From: an uncultured Mycoplasmatota bacterium
GTDB taxonomy: Bacteria; Bacillota_I; Bacilli_A; RF39; UBA660
Length of the DNA stretch: 42,117 bases
Assembly (NCBI GenBank): GCA_946413985.1
Contig: CAMKMS010000009.1
Coordinates: 1-42,117 of the forward strand
Direction of reading: 5' to 3'
The notes beneath the pieces were generated by a model that was given only the letters and a program-made list of their open reading frames with translations, had not been told where the DNA came from and ran no database searches. Positions within the stretch are counted from its first letter, which is position 1. Each line of letters opens with the position of its first letter. Below, piece after piece: positions 1-7,635 of the stretch. The position numbers and the translations under genes are program-made.

Positions 1-23
1 ATAAAAGTTCAAATGCTTTAATG

Positions 24-32
24 ATTATAGCA
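24..32 (-). promoter_or_regulatory. Extended -10 promoter reading out of the window
   Basis: On the minus strand TGCTATAAT is a perfect extended -10 element just past the rpoZ terminator. There is no good -35. It would drive a gene beyond the left edge of the window. Confidence 0.4.
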
Positions 33-39
33 CAAAATT

Positions 40-68
40 AAAAAAAATACTAGTCATCCCAGTATTTT
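40..68 (-). terminator. Intrinsic terminator after rpoZ
   Basis: On the minus strand AAAATACT and AGTATTTT form an 8-bp stem around a 9-nt loop, followed by a U run. It lies just past the rpoZ stop codon. Confidence 0.7.
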
Positions 69-79
69 AAAAATATTTA

Positions 80-283
80 CTAATCTTTATTTTTTATAGT
101 TATTAGCCCTTTTTCAACTTCTTCTAATGCTCTTCCAATAGCTTTTTTAGAAACATACTCATCTTCATTCATTTGAAAATGTTTATGTTCTTCCATAACC
201 TTAGCTCTATCAGCTACAATATGAACTAATTTATATTTTGAATCAACTATATTAAGTAGTTTATCTATTGAAGGATATATCAC
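80..283 (-). CDS. rpoZ: RNA polymerase omega subunit
   Basis: The 67-residue product is the small omega subunit, which helps fold and hold the beta' subunit of RNA polymerase. It shows the omega pattern YPSIDKLLNIVDSKYKLV near the N-terminus, then ADRAK, then KKAIGRALEEVEKGLI. I chose the GTG at 283. It gives a product that starts M-x-YPSID and has the 67-residue length of the Bacillus protein. It also has AGGGAG nine bases upstream, whereas the ATG at 292 abuts that site and the longer reading from 352 adds 23 residues with no omega similarity. A TATAAT at 305-310 just upstream also argues against a start at 352. The gene stands alone between two terminators, apart from the gmk and coaBC neighbours it often has elsewhere. 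Identification is firm; the start is likely. Confidence 0.88.
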   Translation of the reverse strand: MIYPSIDKLLNIVDSKYKLVHIVADRAKVMEEHKHFQMNEDEYVSKKAIGRALEEVEKGLITIKNKD

Positions 284-375
284 TCTTACCATCTCCCTAT
301 CTCTATTATAAATATACACTATAAATTTTTTCTTTACAATATTACTATACACAACTTTGACAAATAATATTCAAA

Positions 376-405
376 ATAAAAAAGTTAATAATAACTATTA
401 ACTTT
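376..405 (-). terminator. Intrinsic terminator after trmL
   Basis: A perfect 10-bp stem (AAAGTTAATA / TATTAACTTT) with a 5-nt loop overlaps the trmL stop codon and is followed by a U-rich tail on the minus strand. Confidence 0.8.
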
Positions 406-907
406 CTTCTATAAAGTTCTTACTTTTATGTGGTTCATCAAATAGTAAATCTTTATAATTTTGTTGTCTTAATGCTTCATATACCATAATAGCAACAGTA
501 TTTGATACATTAAGAGCTCTAACATTATCTGTCATAGGCATTCTCATACATCTGTCAATATATGGTTTTAATATTTTAGGTGGAATACCAGTACTTTCTT
601 TTCCAAAAAAGAAATAGTAATTTTTATTTGGATCACTATAATCAAAACTAGTATGTGGTTTATGTCCATATCTTGTTAAAAAATAGTATTCTCCTTTATT
701 TTTTTCAAAAAACTCGTCAATGTTTTCATAAACTGTATAATTACACTTATCAATATAATTTACACCACTTCTTTTAACATATTTATCTTCTAAACTAAAA
801 CCAAGCGGCTTTATTAAATGCAAATGTGAATTTGTAGCAACACAAGTTCTCATAATATTACCAGTATTTACAGGTATTTCCGGTTCAAATAATACAACAT
901 TTATCAT
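398..907 (-). CDS. trmL: tRNA (cytidine(34)-2'-O)-methyltransferase, SPOUT family
   Basis: The 169-residue protein belongs to the TrmL (YibK) branch of SpoU/SPOUT methyltransferases, which 2'-O-methylate the wobble base of tRNA-Leu using SAM. The N-terminus VVLFEPEIPVNTGNIMRTC is the family signature. FFGKESTGIPPKIL and MRMPMTDNVRALNVSNTVAI carry the glycine-rich and C-terminal motifs of the trefoil-knot SAM site. The length is normal for TrmL, which lacks extra RNA-binding domains. Its ATG overlaps the stop of the upstream vanZ-like gene by four bases (ATGA), so translation is probably coupled. The family is certain; the exact target base is by homology. Confidence 0.92.
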   Translation of the reverse strand: MINVVLFEPEIPVNTGNIMRTCVATNSHLHLIKPLGFSLEDKYVKRSGVNYIDKCNYTVYENIDEFFEKNKGEYYFLTRYGHKPHTSFDYSDPNKNYYFFFGKESTGIPPKILKPYIDRCMRMPMTDNVRALNVSNTVAIMVYEALRQQNYKDLLFDEPHKSKNFIEES

Positions 908-1353
908 ATTTTTCTCCTTTTAAATATATAAAATAATAATAATCCTAATGAAACTCCAATATTATCTTTAATAATGTCTCGTATTTCTCCACTTCTTCCA
1001 GGAATTAATAACTGATGTACTTCATCACTTATTGAATATATAAAACAAACAACAAATGATATAAATATTGTTTTAGATAATGAACTATTATATTCACTTG
1101 CTAAATTGCATACTAAAATAGCAAGAATAAAAAACTCTATTACGTGTGCAACTTTTCTAAATAATCTATCAACATTCTCCAATGCTGTATCATTAGTTAC
1201 ACTATTTTTCTCTTCATATATTTCAACTATATTTGTTTTACTAACAATACTTCTACTTTGATTTGTAGATTTTACACTATTAAAATTAGAAAAATAGAAT
1301 ATTACTCCCATCCAAATAACTACTAAAATCCATTTAATTATTTTCTTTTTCAT
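904..1353 (-). CDS. VanZ-like membrane protein
   Basis: The 149-residue protein has an N-terminal membrane helix (about residues 5-22), the motif RKVAHVIEFFILAIL near residues 66-80, then SISDEVHQLLIPGRSG and a closing hydrophobic helix. These match the VanZ-like family (RK-x-AH-x-EY and DE-x-HQ-x-PGR). Members are found near teicoplanin-resistance and other envelope genes, but the biochemical role of most is unknown. The gene overlaps the NUDIX gene by 20 bases and trmL by 4, so the three form one operon. It has no clear Shine-Dalgarno sequence of its own and is probably translationally coupled. The family is clear; the function is not. Confidence 0.8.
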   Translation of the reverse strand: MKKKIIKWILVVIWMGVIFYFSNFNSVKSTNQSRSIVSKTNIVEIYEEKNSVTNDTALENVDRLFRKVAHVIEFFILAILVCNLASEYNSSLSKTIFISFVVCFIYSISDEVHQLLIPGRSGEIRDIIKDNIGVSLGLLLFYIFKRRKI

Positions 1354-1750
1354 TTACTATATATACACTAACCTTTTCTTTAATATTATTCCACAATCTT
1401 TTTAATGATGCATAAGTTAAAGTTTCCTCTACTTTATCAAAATCTACCCAAACCAAATCGTGGGTGTCAAGAGAATCATTATTACTTTTACCAGCATCCA
1501 TCCCTAAATAATAATGGCATCTACATTTATTTCCTTTAGAGTCTAAATAATCTTCAATATATATTTCTTCATCAATTAATAATTTTACTTCTCGTTTAGT
1601 TTCTTCATTTGTTTCACGAATAGCACATTCTTTTAAAGATTCACCACTTTCTAAATGACCTTTAGGAAAAGAATAATCTTTATAATTATTTCTATATATT
1701 AAACCTATTTTATTTTTATTAATTAGTATTGTTCCTGCTTTTAATATCAT
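1334..1750 (-). CDS. NUDIX hydrolase
   Basis: The 138-residue protein has the NUDIX box at about residues 32-54: GHLESGESLKECAIRETNEE, matching G-x5-E-x7-RE-x2-EE, the metal-binding pyrophosphohydrolase motif. The start (MILKAGTILINKNKIGLIYR) and the FPKGH before the box resemble bis(5'-nucleosyl)-tetraphosphatase-like members, but NUDIX substrates cannot be read from sequence. A GAGGG ribosome site precedes the ATG, and an extended -10 (TGTTATAAT, 1773-1781) makes it the first gene of a NUDIX-vanZ-trmL operon. The enzyme class is firm; the substrate is open. Confidence 0.88.
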   Translation of the reverse strand: MILKAGTILINKNKIGLIYRNNYKDYSFPKGHLESGESLKECAIRETNEETKREVKLLIDEEIYIEDYLDSKGNKCRCHYYLGMDAGKSNNDSLDTHDLVWVDFDKVEETLTYASLKRLWNNIKEKVSVYIVNEKENN

Positions 1751-1772
1751 AATAATCCCTCAACTTTTATTA

Positions 1773-1781
1773 ATTATAACA
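1773..1781 (-). promoter_or_regulatory. Extended -10 promoter for the NUDIX-vanZ-trmL operon
   Basis: TGTTATAAT on the minus strand is a perfect extended -10, about 22 bases upstream of the NUDIX start codon. No good -35 is visible. Confidence 0.5.
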
Positions 1782-1792
1782 CAATAATTATT

Positions 1793-1824
1793 TAAAAAAA
1801 ATAAAACCCTATTATTTAGGGTTT
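1793..1824 (-). terminator. Intrinsic terminator after the CotD-like gene
   Basis: AAACCCTA / TAGGGTTT form an 8-bp stem with a 5-nt loop, followed on the minus strand by a U-rich tail. Confidence 0.85.
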
Positions 1825-1827
1825 ATC

Positions 1828-2133
1828 TTACATAAACATAGGTCCACAAGCATTTACATTACAAAATTCATTTTCTTCTGTACAAGTATAACATGGTGTA
1901 TAAGTGTGTCTATAAATATGGTGATTTATAATTCTAGTGTTAATTGGTTTAATATGATTTACATCATGAATTATTTGTTTATGTATACATCTTTCTTCAG
2001 GGCATTCATATACTGGCATACACATTTGTGGAGCACATGAATTTGTATCCATTACTGCTTTATCAGGTGTAACCTTTATTTCAGCACTACCTTCAACATT
2101 ATAATTTTGATACATACCTTCAGTATTTACCAT
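1828..2133 (-). CDS. CotD-like spore coat protein
   Basis: The 101-residue protein is rich in His and Cys and has the CotD-type core IKPINTRIINHHIYRHTYTP, flanked by cysteines (C45, then CYTC and CNVNACG near the C-terminus). CotD in Bacillus is an inner-coat protein made late in the mother cell. The core matches the repeated N-H-x-H pattern of that family, but the N-terminal 35 residues I do not recognise. The ATG has a strong AAAGGAGTGA site. Upstream is a match to the sigma-K promoter (AC-16-CATANNNTA; 2157-2183), the sigma that drives cotD in Bacillus. It is a one-gene unit with its own terminator. Alternative: a generic cysteine-rich metal-binding protein. Confidence 0.72.
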   Translation of the reverse strand: MVNTEGMYQNYNVEGSAEIKVTPDKAVMDTNSCAPQMCMPVYECPEERCIHKQIIHDVNHIKPINTRIINHHIYRHTYTPCYTCTEENEFCNVNACGPMFM

Positions 2134-2156
2134 TTATTTCACTCCTTTTCTATTAT

Positions 2157-2183
2157 TAATTTATGTGTTTAATAAAAGAGTGT
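2157..2183 (-). promoter_or_regulatory. Sigma-K-type promoter before the CotD-like gene
   Basis: On the minus strand AC (2183-2182), 16 bases, then CATAAATTA (2165-2157) matches the mother-cell sigma-K consensus AC-16/17-CATANNNTA. It lies about 25 bases upstream of the CotD-like ATG. No sigma-A -35/-10 pair stands out here. Confidence 0.55.
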
Positions 2184-2195
2184 TTAGGTAAACAC
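2180..2195 (-). repeat. Perfect 6-bp inverted repeat upstream of the CotD-like gene
   Basis: GTGTTT-AGGT-AAACAC overlaps the -35 side of the putative sigma-K promoter. It is placed well for a DNA-binding operator, or could simply be a second hairpin after the ffh terminator. Confidence 0.4.
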
Positions 2196-2196
2196 A

Positions 2197-2223
2197 ACAA
2201 AAAAAGTAGATTTCTCTACTTTT
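2197..2223 (-). terminator. Intrinsic terminator after ffh (GAAA tetraloop)
   Basis: AAAAGTAGA-GAAA-TCTACTTTT on the minus strand is a 9-bp stem closed by a GNRA loop and followed by U residues. Confidence 0.85.
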
Positions 2224-3517
2224 AAAATTTCATGTTCTTCATTTGTTTCATCATTTTTTTCATTTCTTCAAATTGCTTAAGTAATCTATTAACATCTTCT
2301 ACTCTTTGACCACAACCAGATGCTATTCTTTGTTTGCGACTAGCTTTTATAATATCAGGATTTCGTCTTTCTTCCGGTGTCATAGATAGAACAATTGCTT
2401 CTATTCGTCCCATCATTTTAGGATCAATATTTACGTTATTAAGTCCCATTTTAGATGCACCTGGAACTAATTTTAATAAGTTTTCAAGTGGACCCAATTT
2501 TCTTATTTGTTTCATTGATTTTAAGAAGTCTTCAAGATCAAATTTACCTCTTTGCATTTTCTTAGTAACACTCATCATTTCATCTTGATCAAGTTCTGCT
2601 TCTGTTTTTTCAATAATTGAAAGTAAATCTCCCATTCCAAGTATTCTATTTGCTATTCTATCTGGATAAAATTCACTTATTCCATCTAATTTTTCAGAGT
2701 CTCCAATTAATTTTATTGGAATGTTTGTCAAATGTCTTAAAGATAGTGCAACTCCACCCTTAGTATCTCCATCCATTTTTGTAAGAACACATCCAGTAAG
2801 ATTTAATTTATCATTAAAACCAGTAATAACATTAATAGCATCTTGTCCCATCATAGCATCAATCACTAATAATTCTTCATGAGGTTTAACTGCACTTTCA
2901 ATATTAACAAGTTCATTCATTAATACTTCATCTATTTGAAGACGACCGGCAGTATCTATTAAAATATAATCATATCCTTTACTTTTAGCATATTCTATTC
3001 CATTTTTAGCAATTTCAACTGGATTATTTTTTCCTTCATCATATACTTCAATATTAAGTTGTTTTCCAATGCTTTTTAATTGATCAATAGCAGCAGGTCT
3101 ATAAACATCACATGCGATAAACATAGGTTTTTTATGATGCTTTTTTCTTACCATATTACCTATTTTTCCAATAGTAGTAGTTTTTCCACCACCTTGAAGA
3201 CCAACTATCATAACAATTGTTGGATTTTTACTTACTTCTAAAGGAGAAGAATCTCCACCTAAGAGTTCTACAAGTTCATCTTTTAGTATTTTTACAAACA
3301 TATCACCTGGTTTAATTGATTTTCTAACCTCTTCTCCAAGTGCTTTTTCTTTTACTTTATCTATAAACTCTTTTACTATTTTTACATTTACATCTGCTTC
3401 TAAAAGACATAATCTAATTTCACGAACTATATCACTAATGTTATCTTCATTTATTACACCTCTAGATTTAATATTACTAACAGCACGTTGTAATCTTTCA
3501 CTTAAGTTTTCAAACAT
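2222..3517 (-). CDS. ffh: Signal recognition particle protein Ffh (SRP54)
   Basis: The 431-residue GTPase of the signal recognition particle binds SRP RNA and signal sequences and delivers ribosomes to FtsY at the membrane. The N domain is residues 1-95. The G domain carries the P-loop GLQGGGKTTT near residue 105, DVYRPAAIDQL, DTAGRLQIDE and TKMDGDTKGG. The methionine-rich M domain follows, ending in a run of Met and Lys. Length is slightly below the usual 440-450, with a short C-terminal tail. The P-loop has Gly where Ser is common. It does not sit beside ylxM and ftsY, which lie 25 kb away, and it has its own extended -10 promoter (3533-3541) and terminator, so this is a separate transcription unit. 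Confidence 0.97.
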   Translation of the reverse strand: MFENLSERLQRAVSNIKSRGVINEDNISDIVREIRLCLLEADVNVKIVKEFIDKVKEKALGEEVRKSIKPGDMFVKILKDELVELLGGDSSPLEVSKNPTIVMIVGLQGGGKTTTIGKIGNMVRKKHHKKPMFIACDVYRPAAIDQLKSIGKQLNIEVYDEGKNNPVEIAKNGIEYAKSKGYDYILIDTAGRLQIDEVLMNELVNIESAVKPHEELLVIDAMMGQDAINVITGFNDKLNLTGCVLTKMDGDTKGGVALSLRHLTNIPIKLIGDSEKLDGISEFYPDRIANRILGMGDLLSIIEKTEAELDQDEMMSVTKKMQRGKFDLEDFLKSMKQIRKLGPLENLLKLVPGASKMGLNNVNIDPKMMGRIEAIVLSMTPEERRNPDIIKASRKQRIASGCGQRVEDVNRLLKQFEEMKKMMKQMKNMKF

Positions 3518-3532
3518 AATATCACCTATTTA

Positions 3533-3541
3533 ATTATATCA
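3533..3541 (-). promoter_or_regulatory. Extended -10 promoter for ffh
   Basis: TGATATAAT on the minus strand is a perfect extended -10. Transcription would start about 10 bases before the AGGTGAT ribosome site of ffh. Confidence 0.55.
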
Positions 3542-3644
3542 AATTATAAAAATCTTTCCTACTATTTAATAAATAATTGATTTTATTTTAAAATAAAAAT
3601 AGTTTTTAATCAAACTATTCTATTTAAAACTATTATTTAATGAT

Positions 3645-3673
3645 TTGATTAAATAATATAAATATTTTATTAT
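3645..3673 (+). promoter_or_regulatory. Plus-strand promoter of the small peptide gene
   Basis: TTGATT, 17 bases, TATTAT on the plus strand. The predicted start at about 3680 is the first base of the GAACAATTAGC element that pairs with the 3' end of the same transcript. Confidence 0.6.
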
Positions 3674-3679
3674 CTTTAA

Positions 3680-3884
3680 GAACAATTAGCTGTTAGGTTT
3701 TCCTCTTTTTATTTTTTTAATAAGGAGGTGAGATATGTCTAAGAAAGATTTTTTGATTTTATCTTTGATAATAATCATACATTTCTTATTAGTCACTCTT
3801 CTTATAGTTCTTCTGTAAGAAAAAACCTAACTAACAGTTAGGAAAACACTTAGAGGATTACCTAAATACTAAGGCTAATTGTTC
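3680..3884 (+). repeat. Nested inverted repeats enclosing the small peptide gene
   Basis: GAACAATTAGC (3680-3690) is perfectly complementary to GCTAATTGTTC (3874-3884). Inside it GTTAGGTTTT (3692-3701) is perfectly complementary to AAAACCTAAC (3822-3831). The two left arms are separated by one base. The right arms enclose a 42-base insert with further CTAAC/GTTAG and CCTAA/TTAGG pairing. In the plus-strand RNA the 5' end would fold onto the 3' end and enclose the coding region. Confidence 0.8.
3735..3818 (+). CDS. 27-residue hydrophobic peptide, possible type I toxin
   Basis: The peptide starts MSKKDFLILSL and continues as one unbroken hydrophobic stretch, with a single His at 16, to the C-terminal Leu-Leu. 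This is one transmembrane helix with a short basic cytoplasmic start. I do not recognise the family. Support for translation is strong: AAGGAGGTGA (3722-3731) is a 10-base perfect complement of the 16S rRNA tail, six bases from GGAGG to the ATG. The gene has its own promoter (3645-3673), opposes its neighbours, and its 5' and 3' untranslated parts are mutually complementary. A convergent antisense promoter lies downstream. This arrangement is known from type I toxin-antitoxin pairs (TxpA/RatA, BsrG/SR4, Fst), but no sequence similarity to those toxins is evident. It could instead be a small regulatory membrane peptide. Confidence 0.72.
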   Translation: MSKKDFLILSLIIIIHFLLVTLLIVLL

Positions 3885-3889
3885 CCTCT
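3819..3889 (-). ncRNA. Predicted antisense RNA overlapping the peptide mRNA 3' region
   Basis: A minus-strand promoter at 3896-3924 would start an RNA near 3889. CCTAAC-TGTTA-GTTAGG followed by six U forms an intrinsic terminator at 3820-3842, so the RNA is about 70 nt. It is fully antisense to the 3' untranslated part of the peptide mRNA and stops one base beyond its stop codon. It also contains copies of GAACAATTAGC and GTTAGGTTTT, the two 5' UTR segments, so it would compete with the 5' end for the same 3' targets. No known RNA family is recognised. Confidence 0.6.
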
Positions 3890-3895
3890 ATACAC

Positions 3896-3924
3896 ATAAT
3901 AGCATCTTTTATATTTTTTGTAAA
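3896..3924 (-). promoter_or_regulatory. Minus-strand promoter of the antisense RNA
   Basis: TTTACA (3924-3919), 17 bases, TATTAT (3901-3896) on the minus strand, immediately downstream of the rpoC terminator. Both promoters of this locus use the same -10 hexamer, TATTAT. Confidence 0.6.
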
Positions 3925-3956
3925 CAAAAAAGAAAATGATTTCTCATTTTCTTTTA
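3925..3956 (-). terminator. Terminator after rpoC, probably bidirectional
   Basis: On the minus strand AAAAGAAAATGA-GAAA-TCATTTTCTTTT is a 12-bp stem with a GNRA loop and trailing U residues. Read on the plus strand the same hairpin ends in TTTT and could also stop the small peptide mRNA. Confidence 0.85.
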
Positions 3957-3960
3957 CGTT

Positions 3961-6900
3961 TTATTCAGCTTGAGAAGCAACTACTTCTTCATTCTTATCA
4001 TCAGTTAAGAATTTTTCTTCTAGTACTTCTGAAGCATCATCATCAAGTAGTTCATTTTTAAGCATAACTTCAATATTGTTATATTGTTTTGCTCCAGTAC
4101 CTGCTGGGATTAATTTACCAAGAATAACATTTTCTTTTAAACCATTTAGCATATCTACTTTACCACGAGTAGCAGCATCTGTTAATATTCTTGTTGTTTC
4201 TTGGAATGAAGCAGCAGATAAGAATGAATCTGTTTCAAGTGATGCTTTAGTAATACCAAGCATAACTGGTTTTCCAGTTGCAGGTACTCCACCATTTAAG
4301 ATTACTGGCTTATTAATATCAGCAAATTCTCTTAGAGGAACACTTAATCCTTCAATAAGATTTGTATCTCCTGGATTAACTACTTTAACCTTAGTAATCA
4401 TTCTCTTAATAACAGTTTCAATATGTTTATCTGAAACATCAACACCTTGAGATTTATATACTTTTTGAACTTCTTTTAATATATATTCTTGAACTGTTGT
4501 TGGATCTGTTACTGCAAGTAATTCTTTTGGACTGATGCTTCCTTCAGTTAAAGCAGTACCAGCATCAATGATATCACCCTTTTCAACTTTTAATTTAGCA
4601 TTATATTGAGTGATATGTTCACGAGTCTCAACATTATTTGTAATATATATTTTAAATCTACCATTTTTATCATCAGAAATTTTAGTAATTTTTCCACCAA
4701 TTTCAGCAATAGTAGCTTTAGCTTTTGGAATTCTTGCTTCAAATAGCTCTTCTACTCTTGGAAGACCTTGAGTAATATCAGCAGCTGATGCAACACCACC
4801 TGTATGGAATGTACGCATTGTTAACTGAGTACCAGGTTCACCAATTGATTGAGCAGCCATAATACCAGTAGCTTCACCTACTTCAACAACATTTCCTGTT
4901 GCTAAGTTAAGTCCATAACATTTTTGACAAATTCCATTTGCACATCTACATGTTAGAATGCTTCTAATTTCCATTTTTGTAATTCCAGCACCAACAATTT
5001 TATCAGCAATTTTTTCAGTAATTAATGCACCCTTATCAACTAAAACTTCTTTAGTTTCTGGATGTAATACTTTTTGATTTGAGTATCTACCTAAAATTCT
5101 ATCTCTGAATGATTCAATAACAGCACCACTATTTTCATCAGTAAATGCTTCTACTTCTAATCCTTGGATAGTTCCACAATCTTCTTCTTTTACAATTATA
5201 TCTTGAACAACATCAACTAAACGTCTTGTTAAGTATCCAGCATCTGCTGTCTTTAAGGCAGTATCAGCTGTTCCTTTTCTAGAACCATGTGTTGATAAGA
5301 AGAATTCTTGAACGTCTAATCCTTCACGGAATGAAGCAAGAATTGGAATTTCTACTTGACCACCATCTGGTTTAGCCATGATACCACGCATACCAGCTAA
5401 TTGTCCTAATTGGTTAGCAGAACCTCTGGCTCCAGAATTGATAATCATTGAAAGTGGATTTTCAACATCCTCTTTTAAGATATCTCCTAATTTTCCTTGA
5501 ACATTATTAGTAGCATCTGTCCATAATTTAATAACTTTATTATGTCTTTCTTCATCAGTTATAAGACCACGTTTATATTGTTTATTAATCTTTTCAACTG
5601 CTTCATTTGTTTCTTTAATAATTTCTTCTTTTTCATGATTGATTGGAATATCAGAAAGAGAAATTGTAATACCAGATTTAGTACTATACTTAAATCCTTG
5701 ATCTTTTAGTGCATCTAAGAATATTGAAGTTTCAGTAGTCTTATATCTTTTAAATATTTGAGTAATTATTTTTCCTAAATCTTTTTTAACTAATGCAGGA
5801 ATTAAAGGCATTTTTGCAACTTCTTCTGGTAAATTCTTTCCTTTTTCAATAAAGAATTTATCTGGAGTCATTAATTCAATATTTTCTTTACTTCCTTCAC
5901 AAATGAATGGATAAGTATCAGGTAATATTTCATTAAATATAATTTTTCCTGCTGTTGTAACTAAATATTTTTCTCTTTGTTCATCAGTCCATATCTTATG
6001 TCTGAAAGCTTTAGCAGGTACACATACTCTTGTATGAAGAGTAATATCTCTTCTTTCATATGCCATTAATATCTCATTTGCATCTTTATATGCTTTACCT
6101 TCATTAGGTTCACCTGCAAGCTCTAGTGTTAAATAATAATTTCCTAAAACCATATCTTGAGATGGTGTAACAATTGGTTTTCCATCTTTTGGATCTAAGA
6201 TATTATTAGCACCTAACATTAAAAGTCTTGCTTCAGCTTGAGCCTCTTCACTAATTGGAATATGGATAGCCATTTGGTCTCCATCAAAGTCTGCATTAAA
6301 TCCACCACAAACAAGTGGGTGTAATCTAAGAGCTTTTCCACTAACTAGTACTGGTTCAAAAGCTTGAATTGAAAGTCTATGTAGTGTTGGAGCACGGTTT
6401 AACATAACTGGATGTTCACGAATAACATCTTCTACTACATCCCATACTCTTTCATCTTGTACATCTATAATCTTTTTAGCAGCTTTAACATTGTGTGCTA
6501 TACCTCTTTCAACTAATTGTTGCATTACATATGGTTTAAATAACTCTAAAGCCATTTCTTTTGGTACACCACATTGATACATCTTTAGGCTTGGCCCTAC
6601 AGCAATAACACTACGTCCTGAGTAATCAACTCTTTTACCAAGTAGGTTTTGTCTAAATCTACCTTGTTTACCTTTTAACATAGAAGATAATGATTTAAGT
6701 GGTCTATTACCAACTCCTGAAACACTTCTTCCACGTCTTCCATTATCAATTAGAGCATCTACTGCTTCTTGAAGCATACGTTTTTCATTTTGAACAATGA
6801 TTGTTGGTGCTTCTAATTCTAATAATTTTTTAAGACGATTATTTCTATTAATAATTCTTCTATATAAATCATTTAAATCACTTGTTGCAAATCTTCCACC

Positions 6901-7635
6901 TGGAAGTTGAATCATTGGTCTTAAATCTGGTGGAATAACTGGAAGAACATCCAAAATCATCCATTCAGGTCTATTACCGCTTTCCAAAAATGCATTTAAG
7001 CAATCAAGTCTTTTAATTAATCTCATTTTCTTTTGACCTTGAGATTTTTCAACTTCTTTCTTAAGAGCATTTACTTCTTTTTCTAGATCTACTTCACTAA
7101 GTAATTCTTTTATAGCTTCAGCACCCATTCCAACTCTGAATTCATCACCATATTTTTCATAATATGCTCTGTATTCTTTGTCAGATAAAGTTTGTTTTTT
7201 AACAAGTGGTGCAATTCCTGGATCAAGTACTATATAACTTACAAAGTATAGTACTTCTTCAAGTTCACGAGGAGAAATATCTAGTACAAGGCCCATTTTT
7301 GGAGGTACACCTTTAGCATACCAAATGTGGCTTACTGGACAAGCAAGTTCAATATGTCCCATTCTTTCACGTCTTACTTTAGCACGTGTAACTTCTACAC
7401 CACATCTATCACAAATTACATTTTTATATCTTAATCTTTTGTACTTCTTACAAGCACATTCAAAATCTTTAGTTGGTCCGAAAATCTTTTCACAGAAAAG
7501 TCCATCCCTCTCAGGGCTTAGAGTTCTATAGTTAATTGTTTCAGGTTTCTTAACTTCTCCATAAGACCATTCACGAATTTTATCAGGAGATGCTATTCCT
7601 ATACGAATTCCTTCAAAATCATTAACTTCGTCCAT
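3961..7635 (-). CDS. rpoC: DNA-directed RNA polymerase subunit beta'
   Basis: The 1224-residue beta' subunit carries the catalytic magnesium site in [17 protein letters not shown] near residue 450. The N-terminal zinc ribbon [19 protein letters not shown] is near residues 60-78, and the second zinc site uses CG at about 820 with [11 protein letters not shown] near 890. Bridge and trigger regions are intact ([16 protein letters not shown]). Length is typical for Bacilli. The ATG overlaps the rpoB stop by one base (TAATG) with GAGGGGTGA as ribosome site, so the pair is translationally coupled. It ends the rplJ-rplL-methyltransferase-rpoB-rpoC cluster and is closed by a GNRA-loop terminator. Confidence 0.99.
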   Translation of the reverse strand: MDEVNDFEGIRIGIASPDKIREWSYGEVKKPETINYRTLSPERDGLFCEKIFGPTKDFECACKKYKRLRYKNVICDRCGVEVTRAKVRRERMGHIELACPVSHIWYAKGVPPKMGLVLDISPRELEEVLYFVSYIVLDPGIAPLVKKQTLSDKEYRAYYEKYGDEFRVGMGAEAIKELLSEVDLEKEVNALKKEVEKSQGQKKMRLIKRLDCLNAFLESGNRPEWMILDVLPVIPPDLRPMIQLPGGRFATSDLNDLYRRIINRNNRLKKLLELEAPTIIVQNEKRMLQEAVDALIDNGRRGRSVSGVGNRPLKSLSSMLKGKQGRFRQNLLGKRVDYSGRSVIAVGPSLKMYQCGVPKEMALELFKPYVMQQLVERGIAHNVKAAKKIIDVQDERVWDVVEDVIREHPVMLNRAPTLHRLSIQAFEPVLVSGKALRLHPLVCGGFNADFDGDQMAIHIPISEEAQAEARLLMLGANNILDPKDGKPIVTPSQDMVLGNYYLTLELAGEPNEGKAYKDANEILMAYERRDITLHTRVCVPAKAFRHKIWTDEQREKYLVTTAGKIIFNEILPDTYPFICEGSKENIELMTPDKFFIEKGKNLPEEVAKMPLIPALVKKDLGKIITQIFKRYKTTETSIFLDALKDQGFKYSTKSGITISLSDIPINHEKEEIIKETNEAVEKINKQYKRGLITDEERHNKVIKLWTDATNNVQGKLGDILKEDVENPLSMIINSGARGSANQLGQLAGMRGIMAKPDGGQVEIPILASFREGLDVQEFFLSTHGSRKGTADTALKTADAGYLTRRLVDVVQDIIVKEEDCGTIQGLEVEAFTDENSGAVIESFRDRILGRYSNQKVLHPETKEVLVDKGALITEKIADKIVGAGITKMEIRSILTCRCANGICQKCYGLNLATGNVVEVGEATGIMAAQSIGEPGTQLTMRTFHTGGVASAADITQGLPRVEELFEARIPKAKATIAEIGGKITKISDDKNGRFKIYITNNVETREHITQYNAKLKVEKGDIIDAGTALTEGSISPKELLAVTDPTTVQEYILKEVQKVYKSQGVDVSDKHIETVIKRMITKVKVVNPGDTNLIEGLSVPLREFADINKPVILNGGVPATGKPVMLGITKASLETDSFLSAASFQETTRILTDAATRGKVDMLNGLKENVILGKLIPAGTGAKQYNNIEVMLKNELLDDDASEVLEEKFLTDDKNEEVVASQAE

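Noticed and set aside
284-352. Longer rpoZ start at 352
   Set aside because: The extra residues have no omega similarity and run across a TATAAT and the ribosome site; the GTG at 283 gives the family length.
3541-3660. Hairpins upstream of the small peptide promoter (TTAATCAAA / TTTGATTAA and ATTTAAT / ATTAAAT)
   Set aside because: Pure A/T repeats are expected in DNA of this composition; the left one may be an operator, but nothing else supports it.
3680-3890. Interpretation of the 3680-3890 fold as 6S, tmRNA or SRP RNA
   Set aside because: No tag-peptide reading frame, no SRP GGAA tetraloop core and no 6S-like central bubble pattern; an ORF with a perfect ribosome site lies inside it.
4076-4450. 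Long plus-strand ORF antisense to rpoC
   Set aside because: It lies wholly inside the conserved rpoC frame, has no ribosome site and no promoter, and its product resembles no protein; it follows from rpoC codon bias.
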